In this document: positions 26,112-35,203 of the stretch, piece by piece
How the letters are laid out: the number at the start of each line of letters is the position of its first letter
Position numbering within the stretch: the first letter of the stretch is position 1
Assembly (NCBI GenBank): GCA_017430325.1
Contig: JAFRNE010000021.1
Location: 1 to 61,296, forward strand
DNA length: 61,296 bases
Direction of reading: 5' to 3'
Source of the DNA: Eubacterium sp.
GTDB taxonomy: Bacteria; Bacillota; Clostridia; Lachnospirales; Lachnospiraceae
Translations under genes and position numbers: made by a program
The notes under the pieces: generated by a model
What the model was told of the DNA's origin: nothing
Seen by the model: the letters and a program-made list of their open reading frames with translations, nothing else
Database searches by the model: none

Positions 26112-27026
26112 TTACTCCTTATCAAGTATTTCCTTAAACTCCTGAAGCTTAGCCTTGGCCTTCTTGCTGACCTTGCGAGGAACCTCTATCTCGATCGTAA
26201 CATACTGATCACCGTAGATATTTCTGCCCATTACCGGCATACCCTTGCCCTTAAGCCTCATCTGTGTGCCCGCCTGTGTGCATTCCTTGATATTTGTCTC
26301 AACATCACCGTAAAGTGTATGCATGATGACCTTGCCGCCAAATACAGCCGTTGTGAAAGGAATACGTGCGGTTGTATAAACATCTATACCATCGCGTCTG
26401 AATCTGCCATCCTCTATGACATCAACCTCAAGAAGGATATCTCCCGGTTCGCCACCGTTAGGACTTGGCTCACCCTTACCTCTGAGTCTGATCCTTCTGC
26501 CGCTTTCCATACCTGCAGGAATGGTAACACTGAGGCTTTCTTTGTTTCCGGCATTTCTGATATTGAGCACCTTCTCGCAGCCCTTTGCAGCCTCCTCAAG
26601 AGTGATGGTTACGGATGCAACAACATCACGTCCGCGCATAGGACCTCTTCTGCCACCGAAACCGCCGCCGAAGAAGCTTCCAAAACCGCCGCCGAAGCCG
26701 CCGCCGAAAAGTCCCTCTAATATGTCATTCAGATCGCCGCTGAAGCCGTATGAAGAATAACCGCCTGCACCGCCGCCGAAGCCGCCGTCACCGCCATTTT
26801 CAAATGCGGCCATACCGAACTGATCATATACGCTTCTCTTCTTAGGATCGCTGAGAACCTCGTAAGCCTCTGAGGCTTCCTTGAATTTCTCCTCAGCATC
26901 CTTATCCCCCGGATTTGCATCCGGATGATATTTCTTCGCAAGTATACGATAAGCCTTCTTGATGGCTTCCTCATCTGCTGATTTATCTATTCCCAGAACT
27001 TCGTAAAAATCTCTTTTCTGGCTCAT
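26112..27026 (-). CDS. class B (type II) DnaJ/CbpA co-chaperone
   Basis: A 304-residue J-domain protein. The J domain (1-70) has HPD at 34-36. A Gly/Phe-rich linker (about 77-128) is followed directly by the beta-sandwich substrate domains ([15 protein letters not shown] onward). The CxxCxGxG zinc-finger region of class A DnaJ is absent, so it is CbpA-like. It would stimulate DnaK ATPase and deliver substrate. It is transcribed alone from a CIRCE-controlled promoter. Confidence 0.9.
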   Translation of the reverse strand: MSQKRDFYEVLGIDKSADEEAIKKAYRILAKKYHPDANPGDKDAEEKFKEASEAYEVLSDPKKRSVYDQFGMAAFENGGDGGFGGGAGGYSSYGFSGDLNDILEGLFGGGFGGGFGSFFGGGFGGRRGPMRGRDVVASVTITLEEAAKGCEKVLNIRNAGNKESLSVTIPAGMESGRRIRLRGKGEPSPNGGEPGDILLEVDVIEDGRFRRDGIDVYTTARIPFTTAVFGGKVIMHTLYGDVETNIKECTQAGTQMRLKGKGMPVMGRNIYGDQYVTIEIEVPRKVSKKAKAKLQEFKEILDKE

Positions 27027-27131
27027 TTATAAGTCACCTTCTTCTAAATCTCTGCATCTTATATCTGTCGGTAATCAATAAATAAGTGATCAAAGATGCA
27101 GTATTTCCTATCTTTTTCTATAAACATAGTG

Positions 27132-27173
27132 ATTATAGCATTAAAATTAGCACTCGTCAATAACGAGTGCTAA
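27132..27173 (-). promoter_or_regulatory. CIRCE operator and promoter of dnaJ
   Basis: The perfect CIRCE pair TTAGCACTC (27147-27155) and GAGTGCTAA (27165-27173), 9 bp apart, is the HrcA repressor site. On the minus strand a -35 TTGACG (27160-27155) lies inside it, followed by 17 bp and TATAAT (27137-27132). HrcA binding would block this promoter until heat or unfolding stress. The start codon is about 105 bp downstream of the -10 box. Confidence 0.95.
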
Positions 27174-27203
27174 TACAATGTAAAAAAATACTGATTATTT
27201 TTC

Positions 27204-27351
27204 ATAAACATGGCACTGTATGAGTTTACTCATGCACAGTACTGTGTTTATGAAATAACTGCGAAGCAGTATCCCCACATAGTCCATAATCACGAGCGGT
27301 TTACCGCGAATTATTTATGAAATAAATAATGATTATGGACTATGTGGGGAT
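27204..27351. repeat. cluster of nested palindromes after the phosphosugar mutase gene
   Basis: A 21-bp perfect inverted repeat (27271-27291 and 27331-27351) encloses two smaller hairpins (CGGTTTACCG at 27296-27305; ATTATTTAT/ATAAATAAT at 27310-27330). Beside it lie ACTGC/GCAGT (about 27258-27270) and an imperfect ATAAACA...TGTTTAT pair (27204-27251). It starts 12 bp after the mutase stop and may serve as its terminator, but it is more elaborate than needed and could be a mobile intergenic palindrome. Confidence 0.7.
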
Positions 27352-27363
27352 AAATAATTATTC

Positions 27364-29094
27364 CTACTCCAGACTCTTGATAAGCTCCTGAACCTTTTCC
27401 TCGAAATCCTTAGACTTCTTCTGGCCGTCCTCAAGGGATGTTCCCTTAACTCCGTAGTAGAACTTGATCTTTGGCTCAGTTCCTGATGGACGTGCACAGA
27501 GCCATGCATCATCTGAAAGCTCGTAGTAAACTACATTTGACTTTGGAAGTCCTGTAGGCTTTACAGCACCTGTTGCAAGGTCTGTAATTGTATCCTTCTG
27601 ATAATCTCTGACTGCAAGTACCTTGTAGCCTGCGATCTCTGAAGGTGTATTTGCACGGAGTGCTTCCATGATGGCACCGATCTTAGCGATACCCTCGATA
27701 CCCTTCATTGTGATGGTTGTGATTGCATCGATATGGTAGCCGTATTTCTCATACATATCTATCATTGCATCCCAGAGAGTCTTACCCTGTGACTTGTAAT
27801 AAGCCGCTGCTTCGCAGAGAGCCATTGTAGCAACGATAGCATCCTTATCTCTTGCATGTGTTCCGATAAGGCAGCCGTAGCTTTCCTCAAAACCGAAGAG
27901 ATATGTTCCGCGGCCTTCGTTTTCGTAAGCAAGGATCCTTCTTCCGATCCACTTGAAGCCTGTCAGGCACTCCTCTTCCTCAACGCCGTAAGCCTTTGCA
28001 ACCTGATCAACAAGGTTTGTTGTAACGATAGTCTTAACAAGCTTTGCATCCTCAGGGATTCCTCTTGTAGCAGCAACCTGTGAAAGCTCATACTCTGCAA
28101 GAAGGCTTCCTGACATATTTCCTGTAAGGCAGATATATTCGCCGCTCTTTGCATCCTTAACGTAAACGCCAAGCCTGTCTGCATCAGGGTCAGTTGCAAG
28201 AACAAGGTCTGCATCAACCTCCTTGGCAAGCTTAAGCGCAAGCTCGAAAGCTTCCTTAGCTTCAGGATTCGGATAATCAACTGTTGGGAAGTTTCCGTCA
28301 GGAAGTTCCTGCTCAGGAACTACGTAAACATTCGGGAAACCGATCTCTGCGAGTATACGTCTTGCAGGGATATTTCCTGTTCCGTGAAGTGGTGAATAAA
28401 CAACCTTGATGTCCTTACCGAACTTATCGATTGCATCCTGGTGGATGATAACCTTCTTAAGCTCAGCGATGTAAGCGTCATCAACCTCTTTACCGATAGT
28501 AATGTAAAGGCCTGCAGCTATTGCAGCGTCCTTATCCATAGTCTTGGCATCCTCGATTCTGATAGCCTTAACGCAGTCCATGATTCCTGTATCGTTTGGA
28601 GGAGTGATCTGTGCGCCGTCCTCCCAGTAAACCTTGTAGCCGTTGTATTCAGGCGGATTGTGGCTTGCTGTGATATTTATACCTGCTGTACATCCGAGGA
28701 ATCTTACAGCAAAGGAAAGCTCAGGTGTTGGTCTGAGTGACTCGAAACGATAAGCCTTGATGCCGTTTGCAGCAAGTGTAAGTGCAGCAACGTCAGCAAA
28801 CTCAGGTGAGAAGTTTCTGCAGTCGTATGCGATAGCAACACCTTTATCCTGTGCGCCCTTGGAAATAATATAATCAGCAAGACCCTGTGTAGCTCTTGCA
28901 ACAACGTATTTGTTCATACGGTTTATACCGGCACCGATTATGCCTCTGAGACCTGCCGTACCGAATTCGAGCTCTGCGTAAAATCTTTCCTTGATCTCTT
29001 TCTCATCACCGCTTATAGCTTTAAGCTCTGCTTTGGTCTCCTCATCGAAGAACGGATTCTCGAGCCATTCCTCGTAAACCTTCATGTAGTCCAT
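27364..29094 (-). CDS. alpha-phosphoglucomutase / phosphosugar mutase
   Basis: A 576-residue alpha-D-phosphohexomutase, PgcA-like in size, interconverting glucose 1- and 6-phosphate or the mannose forms. Phosphoserine loop TASHNPPEYNG (Ser144), metal loop ATDPDADRLG, sugar-binding FEESYG, and phosphate-binding RPSGTEPKIKFYYG are all present. ATG follows TAGGAGGATA. It links galactose and glucose breakdown to sugar nucleotide supply, which suits the galactan genes nearby, although it is a separate unit. Confidence 0.92.
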   Translation of the reverse strand: MDYMKVYEEWLENPFFDEETKAELKAISGDEKEIKERFYAELEFGTAGLRGIIGAGINRMNKYVVARATQGLADYIISKGAQDKGVAIAYDCRNFSPEFADVAALTLAANGIKAYRFESLRPTPELSFAVRFLGCTAGINITASHNPPEYNGYKVYWEDGAQITPPNDTGIMDCVKAIRIEDAKTMDKDAAIAAGLYITIGKEVDDAYIAELKKVIIHQDAIDKFGKDIKVVYSPLHGTGNIPARRILAEIGFPNVYVVPEQELPDGNFPTVDYPNPEAKEAFELALKLAKEVDADLVLATDPDADRLGVYVKDAKSGEYICLTGNMSGSLLAEYELSQVAATRGIPEDAKLVKTIVTTNLVDQVAKAYGVEEEECLTGFKWIGRRILAYENEGRGTYLFGFEESYGCLIGTHARDKDAIVATMALCEAAAYYKSQGKTLWDAMIDMYEKYGYHIDAITTITMKGIEGIAKIGAIMEALRANTPSEIAGYKVLAVRDYQKDTITDLATGAVKPTGLPKSNVVYYELSDDAWLCARPSGTEPKIKFYYGVKGTSLEDGQKKSKDFEEKVQELIKSLE

Positions 29095-29227
29095 TGTGTA
29101 TCCTCCTATCGTATCTATATAACTTTTGCAGTTCCCGGTATGACCGTTCCTGAATAACCGGGCCGCGTTCCGTTACGCGCCGATCATACTTATGATATAG
29201 TGTGTGTCCCCGCTTTGGGAAAATGAA

Positions 29228-29263
29228 TTTAGGGAACTGCATACTTATCCACAGTTCCCTAAA
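29228..29263 (-). terminator. terminator of the 910-aa gene
   Basis: Stem TTTAGGGAACTG / CAGTTCCCTAAA (12 bp) with a 12-base loop, 35 bp after the stop. The 203-bp gap 29,095-29,297 also holds the mutase promoter area but nothing else clear. Confidence 0.75.
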
Positions 29264-29297
29264 ATTATACTCTAATTATCACGATTTGTGAAGAAAA

Positions 29298-32030
29298 TTA
29301 TATAGATTTTCTTGCACCTTTTACAGGCACTTCCTTAGACTTGCCGGCATTCAGCGCGGTATTCTTGTCTTTAGCCATATTCTTCTGAGTATCTTCTATT
29401 GTCTGACGTACGTCCTTCGCATATTCCTTCGCAAGTTCCGGATCAAGCTGTCTCCTGTACTGTCCGTTCTGTTTTTTTCTGACCAGTTTCCGGATACTGT
29501 TCGTCGTATATTTCTCAATCTCAATACACTTTGGATTGGTAATATCGAAGTTTCCCTTCGTGACCTCCTTGACACCCCTTCTCCTGTTAACGGTATTTCT
29601 TGCTTCTGTCAGAAAACCACTCGTTTCGGTACATTCTTCACTTACAACATTCATCGCCGCAAATATGTATGAATCCCGAGGAACCATTTTTTTTCCGACT
29701 CCGGAGGCTTTAAAATACTTATATCCTCCGACCATAATGTCGTGGTTGGCATTGGCGATAACGGTATTCACCTTATCAAAATTAACACCCTCAAGACTCT
29801 CCGGAAGATGAGCTATCTTTTTAACACTTTCATATACCTTCTTATATGCGGCATTTCCTTCCTCAGGTTCAATCATATTTTTATAGACTGTCTGCATCTC
29901 GCTTATATACTGGCTGTATGAAGCGTCATTGAGCGTTCCGTTTATCAGCTTAGGTTCTGTCAGTCCATAGGTCATCTTATTCTGATGATTGATCACCTTT
30001 CCGATGCTGTCCGGTGTGACAACCGCTCTTCTGAGATCATTATCGCTCATAGTATCGAGTCCAAGTTCCTTTCGCGCCTGCTTTGCGAAGGCCTCAACCT
30101 TCTTCTCGTCAAATGGAACCGCAGGTCTGTGCTTCTTCCAGATATGCGCACCCATTACCTTCGAGAGGTTATCCACAAGCTGCTCCTTGGTTCCGTTAAG
30201 AACGCCAACACCTGTATGGGCCTGCATGTATTTATCATATTCATTTTTAGGTGCTGTCTTCGTATATTCGCCAAGCAGTCTCTTGCCCGGATCAACGCGG
30301 AGCACGCCGTACTCCGGATCATTATAATCTATGATATGCTCATTCTCGGTACCCGGTACAAGAAAAGTCTTCAGGCTATTCAAAATATTATCAACAGTCG
30401 CAACTCTCTGCTTCTCTGTATCTGAACGTGAATGCTTGGCGCCCTCCGGACCCTCAGCCTGGTATTTCTTATATCTGAGATACTCCGTTGCAAGTCTTGC
30501 AGTTTCCTTAACCTGGTCGGTATAATCCTCGATACTTTCCTGGTCATTCATATCGATCTTCATCTCGGACAGTGTCTTCAGAGCCTTCTTCAGGTTGCTG
30601 AACTGCTTTGAAGATGACATCAAGGCCGGATCCACATCGCAGAGAGCCTTATAAAGGCCCTTGTTATCACTTGTCAGAGTTGCTTTTTCAGCAGGCGTCA
30701 GTTTTACCTGTACCCTGTCCTGAAGCCTCTTTGCATAGTAAGAAGCCGAGCTGATTCCCTTCAGTTCCTTAGCTGCCGCACCTACGAAGGCGGACATATA
30801 ACCTAAACAGGTGCTTCTCTCCGTCTCATCGATAGGACCGGCTATGGATCTTGTCCACTGCTCATTTATGATATCGTAATGTGTTTTATATTTCTTTATC
30901 TCTTCTTCGCTTTTCTTAAGATTATCTGCCCATTTGTTAAGCTCGCCGAGCCTTGTTTCCTTAGCCTTCTTCTGCTCGTCAGTATCGGCAGGCATGGCAT
31001 TATATGCCTCCCACGCCTCATCGTACTGCTTCTTTTCCTTAAGGTATGGTTTATTGCGTAGATCATGTTGTTTCTTTATATTGTCCAGAGTTACTTTTCC
31101 GGAAGCCATCACTTCAATATCCGCTACAGGCCATCCTGCCTTCAGGAGATCTATCTTTGCCGAAAGGTTGCTGAGGTTAGTTCCAAACGCTCTCGGTCCT
31201 GTTGTAAACTCGGTATAATCATTCTGAGTCACGTCGGCAAACTCCAGCTTCCTGAAGTCATCTTTAGATATGCTCTGTGCCTTTTCCATCCTCTCCTTCT
31301 GCATGATCATCTCATCCAGAAGCTCATCTCTGGTAACACTTCTATCCTTCAGGCAAGCTTCCATCTTTCTGCTGACTCTCATGGCCCCGGCTATGGAATC
31401 AAGTATTCCACTCTCTGTAAACTTGGCAAGATTACCAAGGTCATCAGCCTGCACCACTTTTACGCCTACACCGTTCTCCCTAACATCAATAGCAGCTGCT
31501 GTCAGATTCATCTTTACCATCAGATTAAAGGCATATTCATACATAGGATCATTCTGAGCCCTCTGAAGCCAGCCATCACCTGCCATATCCTCCGCCATCT
31601 GCTGTACGGTATCATAGTAGCCCCTTACAGCCTCGTTCGGGAACTTGATCTTATCAGCCTTTTCCTTCATGATGTCCGCTATCTCGCGGTAAGCATTCTT
31701 GAACCTCTTTACAGTGTTATCCCATACAGACGAATAATATTTCGGCGGCGTTTCAGATACTCTGCTATTATATATCTCATCAGAAGTGATATCATGATCA
31801 TCTCCATCCATACTATCCTTAGCCAGCTGGTCGTATTCTTTTCCGAATTCCTTCGCAACAACTTCAGGGAAGCCCTGTCCGACAGCATCAAAGATGCCGG
31901 TTTCCTTATAAAGCCTCTCACTTTCCTCCTTTGATATCTGCCCCTTAAGGAGACCAAAAAGAATTATGGCCGCGTATGCATGGCCTTTATCCATATCAAA
32001 ACAACTATTCTGCTTTTTGTATCTTGGCAT
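29298..32030 (-). CDS. large helical protein A of a four-member unknown family (910 aa)
   Basis: No signal peptide or membrane segment; strongly charged and predicted helical. Blocks shared with the 915- and 1207-residue neighbours: IILFGLLKGQIS near the N-terminus, YYDTVQQMAEDM (about 140), VTRDELLDEM, TGPRA with LLKAGWPVADIE (about 300), MSSSKQFSNLKKAL (about 470) and a KQRVATVDNILNSLK segment. The last third shares DKYMQAHTG and EMQTVYKNMI with the 625-residue protein. The C-terminus is Lys-rich and ends RKSI. I recognise no known domain. Upstream is the GTTGCG direct repeat common to all four genes. Function unknown. Confidence 0.75.
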   Translation of the reverse strand: MPRYKKQNSCFDMDKGHAYAAIILFGLLKGQISKEESERLYKETGIFDAVGQGFPEVVAKEFGKEYDQLAKDSMDGDDHDITSDEIYNSRVSETPPKYYSSVWDNTVKRFKNAYREIADIMKEKADKIKFPNEAVRGYYDTVQQMAEDMAGDGWLQRAQNDPMYEYAFNLMVKMNLTAAAIDVRENGVGVKVVQADDLGNLAKFTESGILDSIAGAMRVSRKMEACLKDRSVTRDELLDEMIMQKERMEKAQSISKDDFRKLEFADVTQNDYTEFTTGPRAFGTNLSNLSAKIDLLKAGWPVADIEVMASGKVTLDNIKKQHDLRNKPYLKEKKQYDEAWEAYNAMPADTDEQKKAKETRLGELNKWADNLKKSEEEIKKYKTHYDIINEQWTRSIAGPIDETERSTCLGYMSAFVGAAAKELKGISSASYYAKRLQDRVQVKLTPAEKATLTSDNKGLYKALCDVDPALMSSSKQFSNLKKALKTLSEMKIDMNDQESIEDYTDQVKETARLATEYLRYKKYQAEGPEGAKHSRSDTEKQRVATVDNILNSLKTFLVPGTENEHIIDYNDPEYGVLRVDPGKRLLGEYTKTAPKNEYDKYMQAHTGVGVLNGTKEQLVDNLSKVMGAHIWKKHRPAVPFDEKKVEAFAKQARKELGLDTMSDNDLRRAVVTPDSIGKVINHQNKMTYGLTEPKLINGTLNDASYSQYISEMQTVYKNMIEPEEGNAAYKKVYESVKKIAHLPESLEGVNFDKVNTVIANANHDIMVGGYKYFKASGVGKKMVPRDSYIFAAMNVVSEECTETSGFLTEARNTVNRRRGVKEVTKGNFDITNPKCIEIEKYTTNSIRKLVRKKQNGQYRRQLDPELAKEYAKDVRQTIEDTQKNMAKDKNTALNAGKSKEVPVKGARKSI

Positions 32031-32113
32031 AGCTTTTCCCTCCGATTTTTATGATGTATTTACAGGCAGTCTGCTGCCTTTCTTTTGCTCTAACGGCATC
32101 ATATCACCCTTCG

Positions 32114-32130
32114 CGCAACAAAAGCGCAAC
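32114..32130 (-). promoter_or_regulatory. GTTGCG direct repeat upstream of protein A gene
   Basis: The minus strand reads GTTGCGCTTTTGTTGCG, two GTTGCG words 11 bp apart, about 85 bp before the start codon, followed by GAAGGGTGATATGATG with a possible TATGAT -10. The 11-bp period fits binding of a tandem regulator such as an OmpR/PhoB-type protein; that is inference. Confidence 0.55.
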
Positions 32131-32199
32131 ATCGTATTTTATATTTCATTTGAAAATATGTTTTATGATTACGATCTGTAAATTATATTACAGTGCTGC

Positions 32200-34947
32200 T
32201 TAACCTATAGAATGTCTTCTTGTTCTTACTTCTTCTTTCTCCGATTCCTTTACAGGAGTCTCCTTGGACTTTTTCTTTTCTTCCTGAGCCGCCGCGTCCT
32301 TCACTCCCTTAAGGTCTTCCCTTATCTTGTTCTGATCAAAAGGCTTTACTGCATCAAACATATCTCTCTCGATATCCTCACTGAGATCTCTTTTATCCTC
32401 CATCGTACCTGTTATCTTATCAAATCTCTCTCTGTCATAATGATCAAAATCAAAATAATCCTTGCTTTCCAGATAAAAATTGCCCGATTTTGATTTTTTT
32501 ACTCCCCTTGCTGTATTAAGTTCATTAATAAGAATCTTATTCAAACTTTCCACGCCCGGACAATTATCGCCAATCGCATGAAGGATGAGGAAACAGAATC
32601 TGGCATTCTGATCAACCGACTTCGGGTATTTAAGTATCCTTTCCCTGGCATTTGTGAAAAGCTCCTGATTAGTCTTCTCTACAAGCTTAAATACCTTGTC
32701 TCTATCAACCTCATCAAGTTCCTCCGGAAGGTGAGCGAGTTTTTCAACGCAGTCAAACACCTTGTTGTAGTAAGTATTTCTTTTGTCCCTGCCATTCATT
32801 ATCGTGTAAACGGCCTTCATATCCTTTATAAGCTCTGAATATGACGCATCGCTGGAAGGAGCATATACTTTGCTGCGCTGCTTATTTAATCCCTCCTGAA
32901 GAGTATGCGGACCTTGGAGAGCTTCTCTAAGCTCTTTCTCGGTCATATTATCTATATTTAGTTCCATGTTGATCTTATCAAACAGTTTATTTGCCTTTTC
33001 CTTATCAAGCGGAGCATCAGGGTTATTCTTCTTCAAAACATAGCCTGTCAACGCTCTTGCAAATGCCTCCTTCATCTTCTTAAGCGAACCGTTAACGACA
33101 CCCCGTCCGGTATAACGGTACATAATTCTGTCGTAAGGATTCTTCTTTGAAGCATCAGCATATTCACCGATAAGCCCTCTCTCTTCCTTCACCTCGTAGA
33201 TGTGATAATCATTCTTGGAAGGAATGATCTTTTCGTCAGTACCCGGAACCGTAAGAGCCTTAAGCCCGTTAAGAATTGCATCAACTGTGCTCACTCTCTT
33301 CGCCTCGAGCTCGGAACGCTTATGGGTGTGTTTCCACTGTCCCTTGTACTGGTTCGTCTTATATCTCAGGTAAACGGTTGCCTTCTCAGCAGCTTCCTTA
33401 ACCTTATCCTTATATTCCTCAACCTTCTCCGGATCATTGGTGTCAAGAGTCTTCTTCAGTCTGTCGAGCTCCTTCAACGCTGTCTTAAAATCGCCGAACT
33501 GCTTTGACGAGCTGACAAGCTTCGGATCGACCGCCTCAAGACTCTCAACAAAGCCTGAAATGTTTTCAGAAAGAAGGGCCTTATCCGCAGGAGAAAGCTC
33601 CTTATTCATTTTTCCGGCTATCCTTCCGTGAAGATTCTTCGCTCCGATAAAAAGCCTGTTATCCTTAACCTTATCAAGAAAAAGGCTGATATTTGTAAGC
33701 CTGTTATTTCTCTCAGTTACCGATAAGCCCTCTCCGGCCTTCATGGCATCCCAGAGAGCACTAAGTTCTTCGTTAAGTGCCTTCGCAGCATCAATCTGCT
33801 GCTGCTCGACCTCAAGCTCAGCTTCCTTCTCCTTACGGGCAGCCTCACGCTTCTCCTTTTTGGCTGTCCATGCCTCGCTCACATCCTTCTTTTGGTCATC
33901 CTGGGCTCTTTCCTTGGCAATATTATCCTTCCGCGCTTCGATCGCGCCCTGTCCTCCTCTGATCACACCGGCCGTCACACTGATAAGTCGTCTCAGCATG
34001 ACGATATCATCCAGATCCGTAGCCGGCCATCCCGCCTTCAGAAGTTCCTTTCTTGCCGTCACATCCTGAAGTACGTAAGCATAACCTCTCGGTCCGTTAG
34101 TAAATTCATCATAAGCATTTTGGACAGCATTTGCTTTCCTAAGCTTCTCGAATTCCTCCTTGCTCATACTGAGAGTCTTTTCGAGCCTTTTTTCCTGTTC
34201 CTCGTATTCACGGATCAATTCATCACGTGTAACATCACCCTTGGTAATGTGGTCCTCAAGCTTTCTCATTGCTCTGATGCCACCTGACACCGCATCGAGC
34301 ATCCCTGTTTCTCCGACCGCCTGAAGAACCTTTCCGTCCTCACCCTGAATTATAAGTGGAGTAAAATGAATATTATCAGGATCATTATCATCGATAGACG
34401 GCCTCGCAGCGGTAAGATTAATCTTTATCTCAGTATTCCACGCATATTCGAAGGCTATATCCGATTCCAAACGGTTTCTCCAGCTTCTTTCATTTGCCGC
34501 ATCCTCTATCATAAGCTGCATTGTATCATAATAATTCTTCTCACTTTCGCTACGGAACTGAATTCTTGCGCCTTTCTTCTTCATGATCTCGGCAAGCTCG
34601 GTAAGTCCCTCCTTGAACATCTTCAATGCAGGATCCCACCTGTCGGTAAACACTCTGTTATAGGCCGGACCCTTATCATTTGAAAAGCCCGGCTCTGTAA
34701 CATCCATTATTTCATCGTTTTCTCCTAAACGCCTTGCCAGTCCACCTATTTCCTCTCCATAGACTGCAGTAATATTTTTCGCATTCATCGTTCTCACGCA
34801 GTCACACACCGTGATCTTCTTGTAAATATCAATCTTCTCCTTCTCGCTGAGCTGATCCTTAAGAAGTCCGAATATAACGAATGAAGACATCTCCGACATC
34901 TTATTTGCATCAAAGTCATAATAATTGTATTTTGTTCTGTTTGGCAT
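32200..34947 (-). CDS. large helical protein B of the unknown family (915 aa)
   Basis: Closest neighbour of protein A in layout and length. Shared blocks: MPNRTKYNYYDFDANK start, FVIFGLLKDQLSEKE, YYDTMQLMIEDA, VTRDELIREYEE, NGPRGYAY with LLKAGWPATDLD, LVSSSKQFGDFKTAL, KRVSTVDAILNGLK and GVVNGSLKKM. A coiled-coil-like stretch rich in Lys/Glu/Ala (about 355-400) is particular to it. Ends in a Lys/Glu tail with RTRRHSIG. No signal peptide, no metal or nucleotide motif seen. Same strand as A, 169 bp upstream of it, with its own promoter motif. Probably cytoplasmic; role unknown. Confidence 0.75.
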   Translation of the reverse strand: MPNRTKYNYYDFDANKMSEMSSFVIFGLLKDQLSEKEKIDIYKKITVCDCVRTMNAKNITAVYGEEIGGLARRLGENDEIMDVTEPGFSNDKGPAYNRVFTDRWDPALKMFKEGLTELAEIMKKKGARIQFRSESEKNYYDTMQLMIEDAANERSWRNRLESDIAFEYAWNTEIKINLTAARPSIDDNDPDNIHFTPLIIQGEDGKVLQAVGETGMLDAVSGGIRAMRKLEDHITKGDVTRDELIREYEEQEKRLEKTLSMSKEEFEKLRKANAVQNAYDEFTNGPRGYAYVLQDVTARKELLKAGWPATDLDDIVMLRRLISVTAGVIRGGQGAIEARKDNIAKERAQDDQKKDVSEAWTAKKEKREAARKEKEAELEVEQQQIDAAKALNEELSALWDAMKAGEGLSVTERNNRLTNISLFLDKVKDNRLFIGAKNLHGRIAGKMNKELSPADKALLSENISGFVESLEAVDPKLVSSSKQFGDFKTALKELDRLKKTLDTNDPEKVEEYKDKVKEAAEKATVYLRYKTNQYKGQWKHTHKRSELEAKRVSTVDAILNGLKALTVPGTDEKIIPSKNDYHIYEVKEERGLIGEYADASKKNPYDRIMYRYTGRGVVNGSLKKMKEAFARALTGYVLKKNNPDAPLDKEKANKLFDKINMELNIDNMTEKELREALQGPHTLQEGLNKQRSKVYAPSSDASYSELIKDMKAVYTIMNGRDKRNTYYNKVFDCVEKLAHLPEELDEVDRDKVFKLVEKTNQELFTNARERILKYPKSVDQNARFCFLILHAIGDNCPGVESLNKILINELNTARGVKKSKSGNFYLESKDYFDFDHYDRERFDKITGTMEDKRDLSEDIERDMFDAVKPFDQNKIREDLKGVKDAAAQEEKKKSKETPVKESEKEEVRTRRHSIG

Positions 34948-34998
34948 TGTTTTTTTCTCCCATTTTTTCTCCTAATACAACTTATCATAACACCCAAT

Positions 34999-35065
34999 CC
35001 GCAACAAATGCGCAACGCGGATCTTGCTCTTTGAAAAAGTAAATATTTGTTGCGGTTTTGTTATT
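34999..35065. promoter_or_regulatory. divergent pair of GTTGCG direct repeats
   Basis: In the 256-bp gap between proteins B and C, the minus strand carries GTTGCGCATTTGTTGCGG (35016-34999) ahead of TATGAT, and the plus strand carries GTTGCGGTTTTGTTATT (35049-35065) ahead of a possible TATGGT. Both copies have the 11-bp period; in the second the distal word has decayed to GTTATT. The same motif stands before proteins A and D. Confidence 0.6.
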
Positions 35066-35203
35066 TTTCATATGGTAGACTTAATACTGATCTTAAATAA
35101 ACCGGTGAGATAGAATAAAACTAATCGAATACTCAAAATAAACCAGCCGGAAAGTTGATGTAATCAATCAGTAACAACAGAGAATAATATAAGGAGAACA
35201 GAC

